Shown: piece by piece, positions 42,054 to 50,407 of the stretch
How positions within the stretch are numbered: the stretch's first letter is position 1
Layout of the letters: each line of letters starts with the position of its first letter
Origin: an uncultured Alphaproteobacteria bacterium
GTDB taxonomy: Bacteria; Pseudomonadota; Alphaproteobacteria; RF32; CAG-239
DNA: 55,657 bases
Assembly: GCA_934254925.1 (NCBI GenBank)
Contig: CAKQMD010000009.1
Span: 1 to 55,657, forward strand
Direction of reading: 5' to 3'
Notes under the pieces: model-generated
Databases searched by the model: none
What the model was told of the DNA's origin: nothing
Seen by the model: the letters and a program-made list of their open reading frames with translations, nothing else
Program-made: the position numbers and the translations under genes

Positions 42054-42364
42054 TCTTCATTTTCCTGTTGAAACCATTGTTCCAGCCTTTTTCGGCTTTC
42101 CGGGGAAAGTCCCAGCAAAAAAACCTTTTTGTTGCGGTCGCTTTGTCCCGAGATGATTTGTACATTGCCCTTGGCCGTTTTCAAAGCCTTGGCCAAAAAC
42201 TTGATCATTGCCTGATTGGCCTTGCCTTTTTCGGGAACCTCCGTAACGCTCACCCGCAGAACCGCCCCGTCATTGCCGTCGTTTTGGACGCCTTTGACGG
42301 AATCACAACAAGAGTTAGGGGTTAACCTAACTCTTATCACGATTCCGTCAGAAGTAAAATCCAT
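42050..42364 (-). CDS. DUF167 (YggU) family protein
   Basis: This 104-residue protein has the YggU fold outline: an initial strand pair containing IVIRVRLTPNSCCDSV, then DGAVLRVSVTEVPEKGKANQAM with the conserved P-x-x-G-x-A-N motif, and LAKALKTAKGNVQIISGQSDRNKKV. The molecular function of the family is unknown. It lies between yggT and folD, and yggT-DUF167 adjacency is widespread in Proteobacteria, which supports both calls. A perfect inverted repeat (42309-42332) lies inside its 5' coding region. Confidence 0.9.
   Translation of the reverse strand: MDFTSDGIVIRVRLTPNSCCDSVKGVQNDGNDGAVLRVSVTEVPEKGKANQAMIKFLAKALKTAKGNVQIISGQSDRNKKVFLLGLSPESRKRLEQWFQQENEE
42309..42332. repeat. inverted repeat within the DUF167 gene
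   Basis: AAGAGTTAGG-GGTTAA-CCTAACTCTT is a perfect palindromic arrangement with 10-base arms. It falls within codons about 11-18 of the DUF167 gene, close enough to the start to affect translation or act as a binding site. It may also be incidental. Confidence 0.4.
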
Positions 42365-42375
42365 AAGTTTTCCGC

Positions 42376-42675
42376 TTAAAGCAACATTTCCGTCAGACGA
42401 TACACTAAACGGCTGACAAACAGCAAAGCGATCAACAAAATAAACGGCGAAAAGTCAAAACCCGAAACCGGAGGAATTTTCTCACCGATTTTCTTATAAA
42501 CCGGCTGGGTAGCCTTTTCCAAAAGTTCCATGGTTTTCTTGGCGTATTTGTTGCTGACGTCGAGAATTTTGAAATGAATCAGCCAATGCAGGACGATCTC
42601 CACGATCACGATTTTCATATAAATACTGACCAACAGGCCGATGATATACAAGAAAGGCTCAAAAATGGCACCCAT
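42376..42675 (-). CDS. yggT: YggT family membrane protein
   Basis: The 99-residue protein has two hydrophobic regions (residues about 5-28 and 72-92) and the conserved central segment LEKATQPVYKKIGEKIPPVSGFDFSP, typical of single-unit YggT proteins. The family has been linked to osmotic tolerance, membrane organisation and division-plane placement in different bacteria, and no biochemical role is established. The ATG follows GAGGAG. It begins the yggT-DUF167-folD transcript, with 11 bases to the next gene. Confidence 0.92.
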   Translation of the reverse strand: MGAIFEPFLYIIGLLVSIYMKIVIVEIVLHWLIHFKILDVSNKYAKKTMELLEKATQPVYKKIGEKIPPVSGFDFSPFILLIALLFVSRLVYRLTEMLL

Positions 42676-42760
42676 GAATTATCTCCTCAAAAAAATTCTT
42701 GCTGAAAACGATTGTGCACAGTTTCCAAGGATCTGTCAACAGTTATATTAGCCCTGGGTT

Positions 42761-43807
42761 TTATTCCCGAGCATAAGACAAGTTCTTGGCTTCAAGACGA
42801 CGATAAACCTCGGGGTTAAAGGCATGCGGCCCCTTGATCTGCAGCTTTTGCTCCGGTTGCCGTCTCCCGGTCAGAATCTCCAAGCGATGAATAAGGGCAG
42901 CCTTACTCTCTTGAGCCGGTTGCTTGGCCGTTACGATAATTTCGGAAATACTTTGCTGATAGTCAGCCGTCCGATTGCGTTTGATCAAAAGCCCGTAGTC
43001 GTCAAACAGGTCTTTGCTGACAAAGCCGTAGCGGATCAAATCCCTGTCAGGAACGATCACGCAGCTGTGTCCGTAAACCTGATGGCGAAACCGCCCGTCA
43101 TGCATAAAGTCATAATCCCCTTTCTGCCAACGCATGCGCTCCTGCAGTTCCAAGCTCTTCAAGGCCACGTAAATTTCAACGCCGCGCTGACGGTCTTCCG
43201 CCTTTTTCTCGGGCGTCCGCTCTGCCGCTTTGGTCACGTCATTGGCGGTATTGTTCTTCAAAACCTCTTTCAGTTCCATCAGCCGCTGCCATTTGTATTC
43301 CAAAAAAGCCAGCTGTTTTTTGGCGCCTTCAAAAGTCGAACTCCGATAAATGCTCATCACCGCTTTCAACTCGGCCTCTCGCTGTTCCAAAAAGTTTAGA
43401 AAGCCAAATTTCTCATCCAAATCTTGTTCGGTCACTTCGCCGTCGGTCAAATGCTGCATCACCGTGCCGCAATCGCTGATCCATTCATGATATTCCTGCA
43501 TCGGGTCCGTTTCGGAATACAAAAGCTGCAAACTCTGGGCAATGATAAAAGAAATGTCTTCAACAGAAACCTCTTTGCCGTTCACCTGCACTTTTTCTTC
43601 CTGCTGATGCGCGCCTCTGACCAGCTGTTCCGCAGCCTTGCGACTTTCCGTCGCCTCCAGACCCAACCGTTGGTTAAGCACCTTGGACATAACCACGACT
43701 TCCTCTTGCTTGCGCCGTTCGGATTCTTGCGCCTCACGGGCCTGCAGCTGTTTTCTGGCCAGCTCCTGAATGCTGAGGACACTTTTTAAATTCTTGTCTA
43801 CGTTCAT
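42761..43807 (-). CDS. hypothetical soluble protein
   Basis: The 348-residue protein starts with about 75 highly charged, Gln/Glu/Arg-rich residues likely to form a coiled coil (LARKQLQAREAQESERRKQE). A helical middle follows, and near residue 240 a compact segment reads FRHQVYGHSCVIVPDRDLIR. There is no signal peptide and no known motif. The ATG follows AAAGGAGGCTTTG. It is 27 bases downstream of the TerB-like gene and probably in its operon. I do not recognise the family. Confidence 0.7.
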   Translation of the reverse strand: MNVDKNLKSVLSIQELARKQLQAREAQESERRKQEEVVVMSKVLNQRLGLEATESRKAAEQLVRGAHQQEEKVQVNGKEVSVEDISFIIAQSLQLLYSETDPMQEYHEWISDCGTVMQHLTDGEVTEQDLDEKFGFLNFLEQREAELKAVMSIYRSSTFEGAKKQLAFLEYKWQRLMELKEVLKNNTANDVTKAAERTPEKKAEDRQRGVEIYVALKSLELQERMRWQKGDYDFMHDGRFRHQVYGHSCVIVPDRDLIRYGFVSKDLFDDYGLLIKRNRTADYQQSISEIIVTAKQPAQESKAALIHRLEILTGRRQPEQKLQIKGPHAFNPEVYRRLEAKNLSYARE

Positions 43808-43834
43808 CAAAGCCTCCTTTTGTCAGAGGTTAAC

Positions 43835-44266
43835 TCAAACTTCTTCAAAAATGATTTTCTTCTCAGCCTGCAGAATCATTTTGTCGATTACCCATTGGCT
43901 GATCTGCGAAATCTTTTCAAGCTCCACGCCCATTGCCTGACCGATCTTGCCGATAAGCAACGTCTCATCCTCACTCAGCTCATCGTCGGCATGAGCCAAA
44001 ATGCACATTTCCTTCACCAGCTCCAGCGCTGCCCGCCGATCTTTGATCGTTTTGGCCACTTCAATGATTTCCTCGTCACTTTTAACCGAAATAATTTCTT
44101 CCTGCCTTTCCTTGCCGATTCCGTAAATCTGTGCCAGCTCAAGCAGAAACTTTTTCTCATCCTCGTCAAGAACGCCGTCGGCTTTGGCCAAACGCACCAA
44201 CGCTTTCATAAAAGCGATTTTTTGTTCTTCGCTAAGCTTTGCTAACATGTCCATGTCATACTCCAT
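43835..44266 (-). CDS. TerB-like protein
   Basis: The 143-residue all-helical protein has the TerB/DnaJ-N-like signature: AFMKALVRLAKADGVLDEDE near residues 19-38 and, in a second copy, CILAHADDELSEDETLLIGK near 88-107. The acidic D-G-x-L-x-x-x-E loops bind metal ions in TerB. Such proteins occur in tellurite-resistance systems but also alone in general membrane or stress roles. MEYDMDM at 44266 follows GGAGCAGCC. An upstream TTG would add nine residues without a ribosome site. It diverges from miaB. Confidence 0.82.
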   Translation of the reverse strand: MEYDMDMLAKLSEEQKIAFMKALVRLAKADGVLDEDEKKFLLELAQIYGIGKERQEEIISVKSDEEIIEVAKTIKDRRAALELVKEMCILAHADDELSEDETLLIGKIGQAMGVELEKISQISQWVIDKMILQAEKKIIFEEV

Positions 44267-44448
44267 CGGCTGCTCCGTTTTCTGATTGATCAATAAGCAT
44301 ATATTAGCAAAAATTTGCCAAATTACAACGAAAATCTCACCCCGATATCTCCCAACCGGGATATTTGCTCAAATCCGCCAAAAAAGATTTGAAATTATCG
44401 CGTCTTTGCCGTACACTGAAAGGAAATAAATCAAACAATGAGAAAAAA

Positions 44449-45810
44449 GTGCAACAAAACTATTATATTAAAACTTTCGGCTGCCAGATGAACGTCTATG
44501 ATTCACAACGCATCGCCGCCATTTTGCAAACCTTGGGCTATCACCCGGCCGCCTCGCCTCGTCAGGCCGACCTGGTTATTTTCAATACTTGCCACATTCG
44601 GGAAAAAGCCGCGGAAAAAGTCTTTTCCGACCTCGGCCGCCTCAACCTTATTCGCCAAGAACGCTTGGCCGAAGGCAAAGACATGATCATCGGCGTCTGC
44701 GGTTGCGTCGTCCAAGCAGAAGACACCCAAATTGCCAAACGGGCCCCTTTCGTTGACTTTGCCACCGGGCCGCTGACCTATCATCGCCTGCCCGAAATTT
44801 TGGCCAAAGTCAAGCGCCGGCGCGGTCAAACCGTTATTGACACCGAATTTCCCGCAATCTCCAAATTTGATTCTCTGCCCGCACAAACCGCTCCTTCCGC
44901 TTGCGCCTACCTGGCTATTCAGGAGGGGTGCGACAATTTCTGCACCTACTGCGTGGTGCCTTATACCCGCGGCGCCGAATACTCTCGTCCCGTTGCCGAA
45001 GTTCTGGCCGAAACCAAGCGGCTTGTCGCCTCCGGAGCGTTGGAAATCAACCTGCTCGGCCAAAACGTCAATTCCTATCACGGCGAGGACGAAAGCGGCA
45101 AAGAACGCAACTTGGCATATTTGTTGCGGCGTCTGGCCGAACTGGAGGGCCTCAAGCGCTTGCGCTATACTACCTCTTATCCGGCGGACGTCAACGACGA
45201 TCTCGTCGCCTGCCACCGTGATCTTTCCATCCTCATGCCCTATCTGCACCTGCCGGCGCAATCCGGTTCCGACCGCATTTTAAAAGCGATGAACCGCCGC
45301 CACGATTCGACGACCTATCTGAAAATCATCGACAAACTGCGCCAAGCCAACCCCAAGCTCGGTTTTTCTTCCGATTTTATCGTCGGTTTTCCCGGCGAAA
45401 GCGATGCCGACTTTGAGGCAACACTGGACCTGGTCCACAAGATCGGCTATATCCAGGCCTTTTCCTTCAAATACAGCCCGCGGCCGGGAACTCCGGCAGC
45501 CCTGATGCCTAACCAAATTGAAGAAAAAGTCAAAAAACAGCGCTTGGATAGGCTGCAGGAATTGCTATTTTCTTATCAGTTAAAGTTTAATAAAGAAACT
45601 GTCGGTAAAATAATGCCCGTCTTGTTTGAGAGCAAAGGACGCAAAGCCGGACAACTGACCGGACGCACCCCTTACATGCAAAACCTGCATGCCGAACTCG
45701 GACGCGACTGCCTCAACCGCATTATTGCGGTCAAAGTAACCGACGCCACCCAAAATTCCCTCAGCGGCATCCCCGTTGAGGATGACTCAAAGGAGAGATG
45801 TCATGGCTGA
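44449..45810 (+). CDS. miaB: tRNA-2-methylthio-N6-dimethylallyladenosine synthase
   Basis: This 453-residue radical-SAM methylthiotransferase completes ms2i6A37 on tRNAs first modified by MiaA. The N-terminal UPF0004 domain has YIKTFGCQMNVYDS with Cys ligands, also NTCHIRE and GVCGCVVQ. The radical SAM motif is CDNFCTYC near residue 163. A C-terminal TRAM-type domain follows (PVLFESKGRKAGQLTGRT). The start is uncertain. GTG at 44449 places the conserved YIKTFGCQMN normally, while an upstream TTG at 44365 lacks support. It overlaps phoH by 8 bases. Confidence 0.93.
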   Translation: MQQNYYIKTFGCQMNVYDSQRIAAILQTLGYHPAASPRQADLVIFNTCHIREKAAEKVFSDLGRLNLIRQERLAEGKDMIIGVCGCVVQAEDTQIAKRAPFVDFATGPLTYHRLPEILAKVKRRRGQTVIDTEFPAISKFDSLPAQTAPSACAYLAIQEGCDNFCTYCVVPYTRGAEYSRPVAEVLAETKRLVASGALEINLLGQNVNSYHGEDESGKERNLAYLLRRLAELEGLKRLRYTTSYPADVNDDLVACHRDLSILMPYLHLPAQSGSDRILKAMNRRHDSTTYLKIIDKLRQANPKLGFSSDFIVGFPGESDADFEATLDLVHKIGYIQAFSFKYSPRPGTPAALMPNQIEEKVKKQRLDRLQELLFSYQLKFNKETVGKIMPVLFESKGRKAGQLTGRTPYMQNLHAELGRDCLNRIIAVKVTDATQNSLSGIPVEDDSKERCHG

Positions 45811-46771
45811 AATCCGTTTTGAACTTTTTAACAATACGCTGGTCAAACAGCTGGTCGGCCCCCAAGACGGCAATTTAAGGCTGATCGAAAAAATCATGGG
45901 AGTCGAAATCGCCTCTTTCGGCAACCAAATCACCATCAAAGGACCAGCCGAAACCATCGAACAGGCCAAAACCGCAATCGACATGCTCTATAACAAAGTC
46001 AGCCGCGGCATTGAAGTCGGAGATGAAGAAGTCAAGGCCGCTGTGCGCATGAGCGACGGCAGTTCAGCGCAAATCATCGGTGAACAGGACTTGAACGACA
46101 TTGTGCTCAAAACAAAAAAACGCCACATTTATCCCCGTTCCGCCACCCAGGCCGCCTATATCCGGGAAATGCTCAAAAACGAGCTGGTCTTTGGCTTAGG
46201 ACCGGCAGGAACCGGTAAAACCTACCTTGCTGTCGCCTTGGCGGTTTCCATGATGCTGGAAGGCAAGATCGACAAGATCATCTTGTCGCGTCCCGCCGTG
46301 GAAGCCGGAGAAAACCTGGGCTTCCTTCCCGGAGATTTGAAAGAAAAAGTCGACCCCTACCTGCGGCCGCTGTATGACGCTTTGTATGAAATGCTGCCGG
46401 CAGAGCAGGTCGACAAGAAAATTGCCGTCGGCGAAATCGAAATTGCGCCTTTGGCCTTCATGCGCGGACGAACGCTGTCCAACGCTTTCGTTATCCTGGA
46501 TGAAGCTCAAAACACCACGCCGATGCAGATGAAGATGTTTTTGACCCGTTTGGGCGAAAATTCCCGCATGGTCGTCAACGGCGACTTGTCGCAGGTTGAC
46601 CTGCCCCGCGGCACCGTCTCGGGCCTGCGCGACGCCTTAAACATCCTTAAAGACACGCCCAACATCAGTTCTGTCCGCTTCTCTGCCGCCGACGTCGTCC
46701 GTCACGGTTTGGTTGCGCAGATTGTCAAAGCCTATGAGGAAAAAAGCAAGAAAGAATACGGCGATGAATAA
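45803..46771 (+). CDS. PhoH-like ATPase (PhoL/YbeZ type)
   Basis: The 322-residue protein has a KH-like N-terminus and an ATPase core with Walker A VFGLGPAGTGKTYLAVALA and Walker B NAFVILDEAQNTTPMQM, plus SRPAVEAGENLGFLPGDL and RLGENSRMVVNGD. YbeZ proteins work with the endoribonuclease YbeY in rRNA maturation or quality control. MAEIRFEL at 45803 follows AAAGGAGAG and lies inside the miaB end. It overlaps ybeY by 8 bases, consistent with a stable partnership. Confidence 0.94.
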   Translation: MAEIRFELFNNTLVKQLVGPQDGNLRLIEKIMGVEIASFGNQITIKGPAETIEQAKTAIDMLYNKVSRGIEVGDEEVKAAVRMSDGSSAQIIGEQDLNDIVLKTKKRHIYPRSATQAAYIREMLKNELVFGLGPAGTGKTYLAVALAVSMMLEGKIDKIILSRPAVEAGENLGFLPGDLKEKVDPYLRPLYDALYEMLPAEQVDKKIAVGEIEIAPLAFMRGRTLSNAFVILDEAQNTTPMQMKMFLTRLGENSRMVVNGDLSQVDLPRGTVSGLRDALNILKDTPNISSVRFSAADVVRHGLVAQIVKAYEEKSKKEYGDE

Positions 46772-47282
46772 TCTTGAGCTCAATTTTATCGTCAGTGACG
46801 AAACCTGGCTGAAAAGCCTGCCCGAAGCGGAAACCGTTTCCGCCGCCGTTATGGAACAGGTTTTCGCCTATGTCTCTCCCCGCGAGAAAATCGACTTTCT
46901 CAAAACCGGAAAACCGATAATCGTCAATTTGTCCTTGAGCAATGACGAAGAAATACAAGCCCTCAACCGCAACTTCCGCCGCATGGACAAGCCCACTAAC
47001 GTCTTGTCTTTCGCCAATATCGACGACGAAGACTTTGGCGCCGCGGTACAGGCTTTTCCCGATATCGAACTCGGCGACATCATGATCGCCCGTGAAACGA
47101 TGGAAAAAGAAGCCGCTGAAGCGGGCATTTCCCTCCATGACCATTATTGTCACTTGTTGACGCACGGCCTGTTGCATTTGCTCGGCTTTGACCATCAGCA
47201 GGATGACGAAGCCGCAAGGATGGAAGCCTTTGAAGCGGCAATCCTGCAACAACTTAACATCAAAAACCCTTATGAGGAATAA
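46764..47282 (+). CDS. ybeY: endoribonuclease YbeY (rRNA maturation factor)
   Basis: This 172-residue metalloprotein has the zinc-binding H-x3-H-x5-H motif in THGLLHLLGFDH near residue 130, and the RxxxxPTNVLSF-type segment RRMDKPTNVLSFANID near residue 72. It takes part in 16S rRNA 3'-end processing and ribosome quality control, with the PhoH-like partner encoded immediately upstream. Length is within the usual 150-175. The start shares bases with the phoH stop (ATGAATAA). corC follows after 2 bases. Confidence 0.95.
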   Translation: MNNLELNFIVSDETWLKSLPEAETVSAAVMEQVFAYVSPREKIDFLKTGKPIIVNLSLSNDEEIQALNRNFRRMDKPTNVLSFANIDDEDFGAAVQAFPDIELGDIMIARETMEKEAAEAGISLHDHYCHLLTHGLLHLLGFDHQQDDEAARMEAFEAAILQQLNIKNPYEE

Positions 47283-47284
47283 CC

Positions 47285-48181
47285 ATGGCTGAAGAGACGC
47301 ACCAACCAAAGCACTTTTCTCATTTTTTCAAAAACATTTTCAACCTTCGCAACAGCGAAACCGTACGCGAAACAATCGAAGACCTGATTGAGGAAGCCTC
47401 CGAAAACGGCGATGACAATTTCAGCGAACACGAGCAGCTGCTGCTCAACAACATCTTGTACCTCAAAGACAAAAAATGTGCCCAGGCTATGATTCCGCGG
47501 GCCAATATCATCGGTTTTCAAAAAGACGGAACCGTCGCCGAACTGGCAGAACTGATGGTTTCCAAAGGACACTCGCGCATTCCGATTTACGGAAAGTCTT
47601 TGGACGACATCATCGGCATCATTCATGTGATTGATCTCGTTCGCTATATCAACCGCGACAAAAACGTCAGCGTCGAAGAAATCGCCAACAAAGACGTCAA
47701 ATTCGTTTCGCCTTCCATGCGCGTGTTGGATCTGCTGCGTTATATGCAAATCAACAAGGTTCACATGGCCATGGTGGTTGACGAATACGGCGGCATTGAC
47801 GGCTTGGTAACGATCGAAGATCTATTGGAGGAGATTGTCGGCGACATTGAAGACGAATATGACTTTGACGAAGATCCCGTCATCACCATTCAAGATTCCC
47901 AAACCATTATAGCCGACGCCCGCGCCGAGCTTGACGAAATCAAAGAAATCGCTGCCATTGACCTGTATCAGGACCTGGAAGACGAAAACCTCGAAATCGA
48001 TACCCTCGGTGGCCTGGTATTCCACATCGCCCAGCGTATTCCCAACCGCGGAGAAATCATCGAAGGTGCCAAAGGAATAAAGTTCCGCATCCTTGACGTC
48101 GATCCCCGCCGTATTAAGAAAGTGATGATCATTGTTCCCTCTCCGCTTGATGAAAATACCGCCACGGCTGCAAAAGACTAG
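47285..48181 (+). CDS. corC: CorC/HlyC-type CBS-domain protein
   Basis: This 298-residue cytoplasmic protein has two CBS domains in about residues 65-190 (MIPRANIIGFQKDGTVAELA and VVDEYGGIDGLVTIEDLLEE) and a C-terminal CorC_HlyC FAD-like domain (residues 205-290, EIDTLGGLVFHIAQRIPNRG). Proteins of this kind regulate Mg/Co transport or supply lnt-linked envelope functions. The true role is not established. The corC-lnt order is highly conserved in Proteobacteria, and the overlap of 32 bases with lnt fits coupling. Confidence 0.92.
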   Translation: MAEETHQPKHFSHFFKNIFNLRNSETVRETIEDLIEEASENGDDNFSEHEQLLLNNILYLKDKKCAQAMIPRANIIGFQKDGTVAELAELMVSKGHSRIPIYGKSLDDIIGIIHVIDLVRYINRDKNVSVEEIANKDVKFVSPSMRVLDLLRYMQINKVHMAMVVDEYGGIDGLVTIEDLLEEIVGDIEDEYDFDEDPVITIQDSQTIIADARAELDEIKEIAAIDLYQDLEDENLEIDTLGGLVFHIAQRIPNRGEIIEGAKGIKFRILDVDPRRIKKVMIIVPSPLDENTATAAKD

Positions 48182-49706
48182 CCCTTCCCTGTTGGCTTTT
48201 GTCCTCGGAACGCTCAGCGTTGCCGCCTTGCCACCGTATTATTGCTTTATTCTGCTGTTTTTCACGCTCAGCGGCTGGTTGCTTTTGTTGAATGCAGCAC
48301 CTTCCCCCCGCAAAGCCTTTGCTGTCGGTTATTGGTTCGGCTTCGGCTTTTTTGCCTTCGGCTTCAGTTGGATCGGCAACGCTTTGCTGATAGATCCCGC
48401 TCCTTTGGCCTGGCTTTATCCTTTTTGCCTTTTGGCCGGCGGCGCTTTCTTCGGATTATTCTTTGCCTTTCCCGCTTGGATAAGCTGTTATTTCAAGGGA
48501 ATCGCCGCTCGCTACCTTTCTTTTTCCGCATTGTTGGTCATTTTTGAATGGCTACGCAGTTTTGTGCTCACCGGTTTTCCCTGGAACCTCTGGGGCAGCG
48601 TTTTAGCCTTTTGCCCGCAGGCCTTGCAGGGAGCCTCCCTTGCCGGCACTTACGGCCTGTCCCTTTGGGCATTGCTCATCGGCACCGCTCCGGCTTTTTG
48701 GCTGCAAAAGCGCTGTTTTTCACGCTTTCTCATCAGCCTGGCCCTAATCTTCGGCCTCGGCGCTCCGCTGTGCGTCTACGGCAATTGGCGCCTGGAACAT
48801 CAGCCGCAGCCGCAGCGGGAAATAAAAGTGCGTCTGGTCCAACCGGCCATTCCTCAGAACATGAAGTGGAATCCGCAGACCCTGGCACAAAACTTCAACG
48901 AATATATTGACATGAGCCGTCTTCCCGGCCAAGACGGAGTTGATTTCGTTATTTGGGGGGAAACGGCTTCGCCTTACGCTTTGGATCTTGACCTCAACGC
49001 TTTAAAAGCTGCCGCCTCCGCCGCCCCGAAAAACGGTTACCTGATCACCGGTTTGGTTCGGTACGAACAAACGACCGACCAGCCATATATTCCCGTCAAT
49101 TCTCTTTTTGTCCTTAACCGGCAAGGAGAAATTGCCGCGGTTTACGACAAGTTTCACTTGGTTCCTTTCGGCGAATATATCCCCTTGCGTACCTACCTGC
49201 CAGATTCCGTACGCCCGCTCACCAATACCATAAGCGATTTCAAACCCGGTCCGGGGCCGCAAAAACTGTCTCTTGCCGGCTATCCCGACCTGGGAGCCCT
49301 GATTTGCTATGAAATTATTTTTCCACATCAGATTGTGCCCCCTTTAAATCCGCCTTCCTGGGTAGTAAATATAACTAACGACGGTTGGTACGGAGACTCT
49401 GCAGGTCCTTACCAACATCTGGTTGCAACGCGTTTGCGTGCCATAGAAGAAGGAATCAGCATAATACGGGTTGCCAACACAGGAATAAGTGCTATTATAT
49501 CGCCCTATGGTAGCGTTCTGGCCAGTATTCCTCTCAATCAAAAAGCTATTTTGGATGCAGGAGTACCGATATACACGAACTTGTCCACAATTTACGGCGA
49601 TAATGGCAACATTATTCCGTTAATATTATGCCTTGTAAATCTAGGCTTAGCTTGGGTGTTTAAACGTAAAACGATTAAAAGCGAAGATAAGGCTATTCAA
49701 GCTTGA
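48150..49706 (+). CDS. lnt: apolipoprotein N-acyltransferase
   Basis: The 518-residue membrane enzyme adds the third acyl chain to lipoproteins. About six N-terminal helices (residues 10-215) precede a periplasmic nitrilase-fold domain with the catalytic triad Glu in FVIWGETASPY, Lys in VYDKFHLVPFGEYIP and Cys in ALICYEIIFP, and a last helix near 495. ATG at 48150 (MKIPPRLQ) is preferred over an in-frame TTG six codons upstream. The final third of the gene (from about 49360) is visibly richer in A/T and ATA codons than the rest. Confidence 0.95.
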   Translation: MKIPPRLQKTSPSLLAFVLGTLSVAALPPYYCFILLFFTLSGWLLLLNAAPSPRKAFAVGYWFGFGFFAFGFSWIGNALLIDPAPLAWLYPFCLLAGGAFFGLFFAFPAWISCYFKGIAARYLSFSALLVIFEWLRSFVLTGFPWNLWGSVLAFCPQALQGASLAGTYGLSLWALLIGTAPAFWLQKRCFSRFLISLALIFGLGAPLCVYGNWRLEHQPQPQREIKVRLVQPAIPQNMKWNPQTLAQNFNEYIDMSRLPGQDGVDFVIWGETASPYALDLDLNALKAAASAAPKNGYLITGLVRYEQTTDQPYIPVNSLFVLNRQGEIAAVYDKFHLVPFGEYIPLRTYLPDSVRPLTNTISDFKPGPGPQKLSLAGYPDLGALICYEIIFPHQIVPPLNPPSWVVNITNDGWYGDSAGPYQHLVATRLRAIEEGISIIRVANTGISAIISPYGSVLASIPLNQKAILDAGVPIYTNLSTIYGDNGNIIPLILCLVNLGLAWVFKRKTIKSEDKAIQA

Positions 49707-49746
49707 ATTAGCTTTTAAGAATATAACATATTATATAAAAAATTTG

Positions 49747-49775
49747 TTGACGATTGCACTCAAAAATCCTATTTA
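49747..49775 (+). promoter_or_regulatory. putative promoter of the XRE regulator gene
   Basis: TTGACG (49747-49752), a 17-base spacer and TATTTA (49770-49775) lie just after lnt, 35 bases upstream of the regulator start. The same -35/N17/TATTTA arrangement occurs at 28276-28304. Confidence 0.5.
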
Positions 49776-49809
49776 TAAAGCTATAACCAATAAAACAAAG
49801 GAAAGAATT

Positions 49810-50310
49810 ATGACTGCAGAAATAGTAAAAAGATCTAGCCGCGGCCGGACTCCTCAGGGTGAACCTAATCCCATTGACGTCCATGTCGGCAACCGCATTC
49901 GCTTGCGTCGGACTCTGCTTGGCCTGAGTCAGGAAAAATTAGCCTCGCTGCTGGGTTTAACCTTTCAGCAGGTCCAAAAATACGAACGCGGCATGAACCG
50001 CGTCGGTGCCAGCCGCTTGTGGGACATCGGCAAAGTATTGGAAGTGCCCATCAACTTCTTTTATGAAGACATGGACAAGTCTGTTGCCAACCAAAGCCCG
50101 CGGATGTTCAGCCTGCCTGAAAATGCACCGATGATGCTCGAAGAAGAGGAAGAAGTTTTCGATTCGGATCCGATGCATCGTCAGGAAACCATTGAACTGG
50201 TAAAGGCATATTACAAAATCCCCAACCGCAAAGCGGCAAAACACATGTTTGATTTAATCATCGCCTTATCTAAGAGTTCATACAACAAAGACAAAGACGA
50301 AGATTACTGA
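49810..50310 (+). CDS. XRE-family transcriptional regulator
   Basis: The 166-residue protein has a Cro/C1-type helix-turn-helix in about residues 25-80: NRIRLRRTLLGLSQEKLASL, then GLTFQQVQKYERGMNRVGAS, then a dimerisation helix ending in FFYEDM. An acidic linker (LEEEEEVFDSD) and a C-terminal helical domain follow. Regulators of this type lie between lnt and metK in many Alphaproteobacteria, and this context supports the identification. Target genes are unknown. The ATG follows AAAGGAAAGAATT. It has its own promoter and terminator, so it is probably transcribed separately from metK. Confidence 0.9.
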   Translation: MTAEIVKRSSRGRTPQGEPNPIDVHVGNRIRLRRTLLGLSQEKLASLLGLTFQQVQKYERGMNRVGASRLWDIGKVLEVPINFFYEDMDKSVANQSPRMFSLPENAPMMLEEEEEVFDSDPMHRQETIELVKAYYKIPNRKAAKHMFDLIIALSKSSYNKDKDEDY

Positions 50311-50337
50311 CATCCAAAAATTTCTGCATAATGATAA

Positions 50338-50367
50338 AAAAAAGCTGGTTTTATACCAGCTTTTTTT
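50338..50367 (+). terminator. terminator between XRE regulator and metK
   Basis: AAAAAAGCTGGT-TTTAT-ACCAGCTTTTTTT is a 12-bp stem with a T tract, 27 bases after the regulator stop. Only 40 bases remain before metK, too few for a convincing SAM riboswitch. Confidence 0.9.
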
Positions 50368-50407
50368 ATACAATCCGCGCAGATTTGATTTTTTATAAGG
50401 ACAAGCC

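Noticed and set aside
50311..50407. Possible SAM riboswitch before metK
   Set aside because: Most of the spacer is an ordinary terminator hairpin for the upstream gene. The remaining 40 bases show no SAM-II or SAM/SAH-type core.
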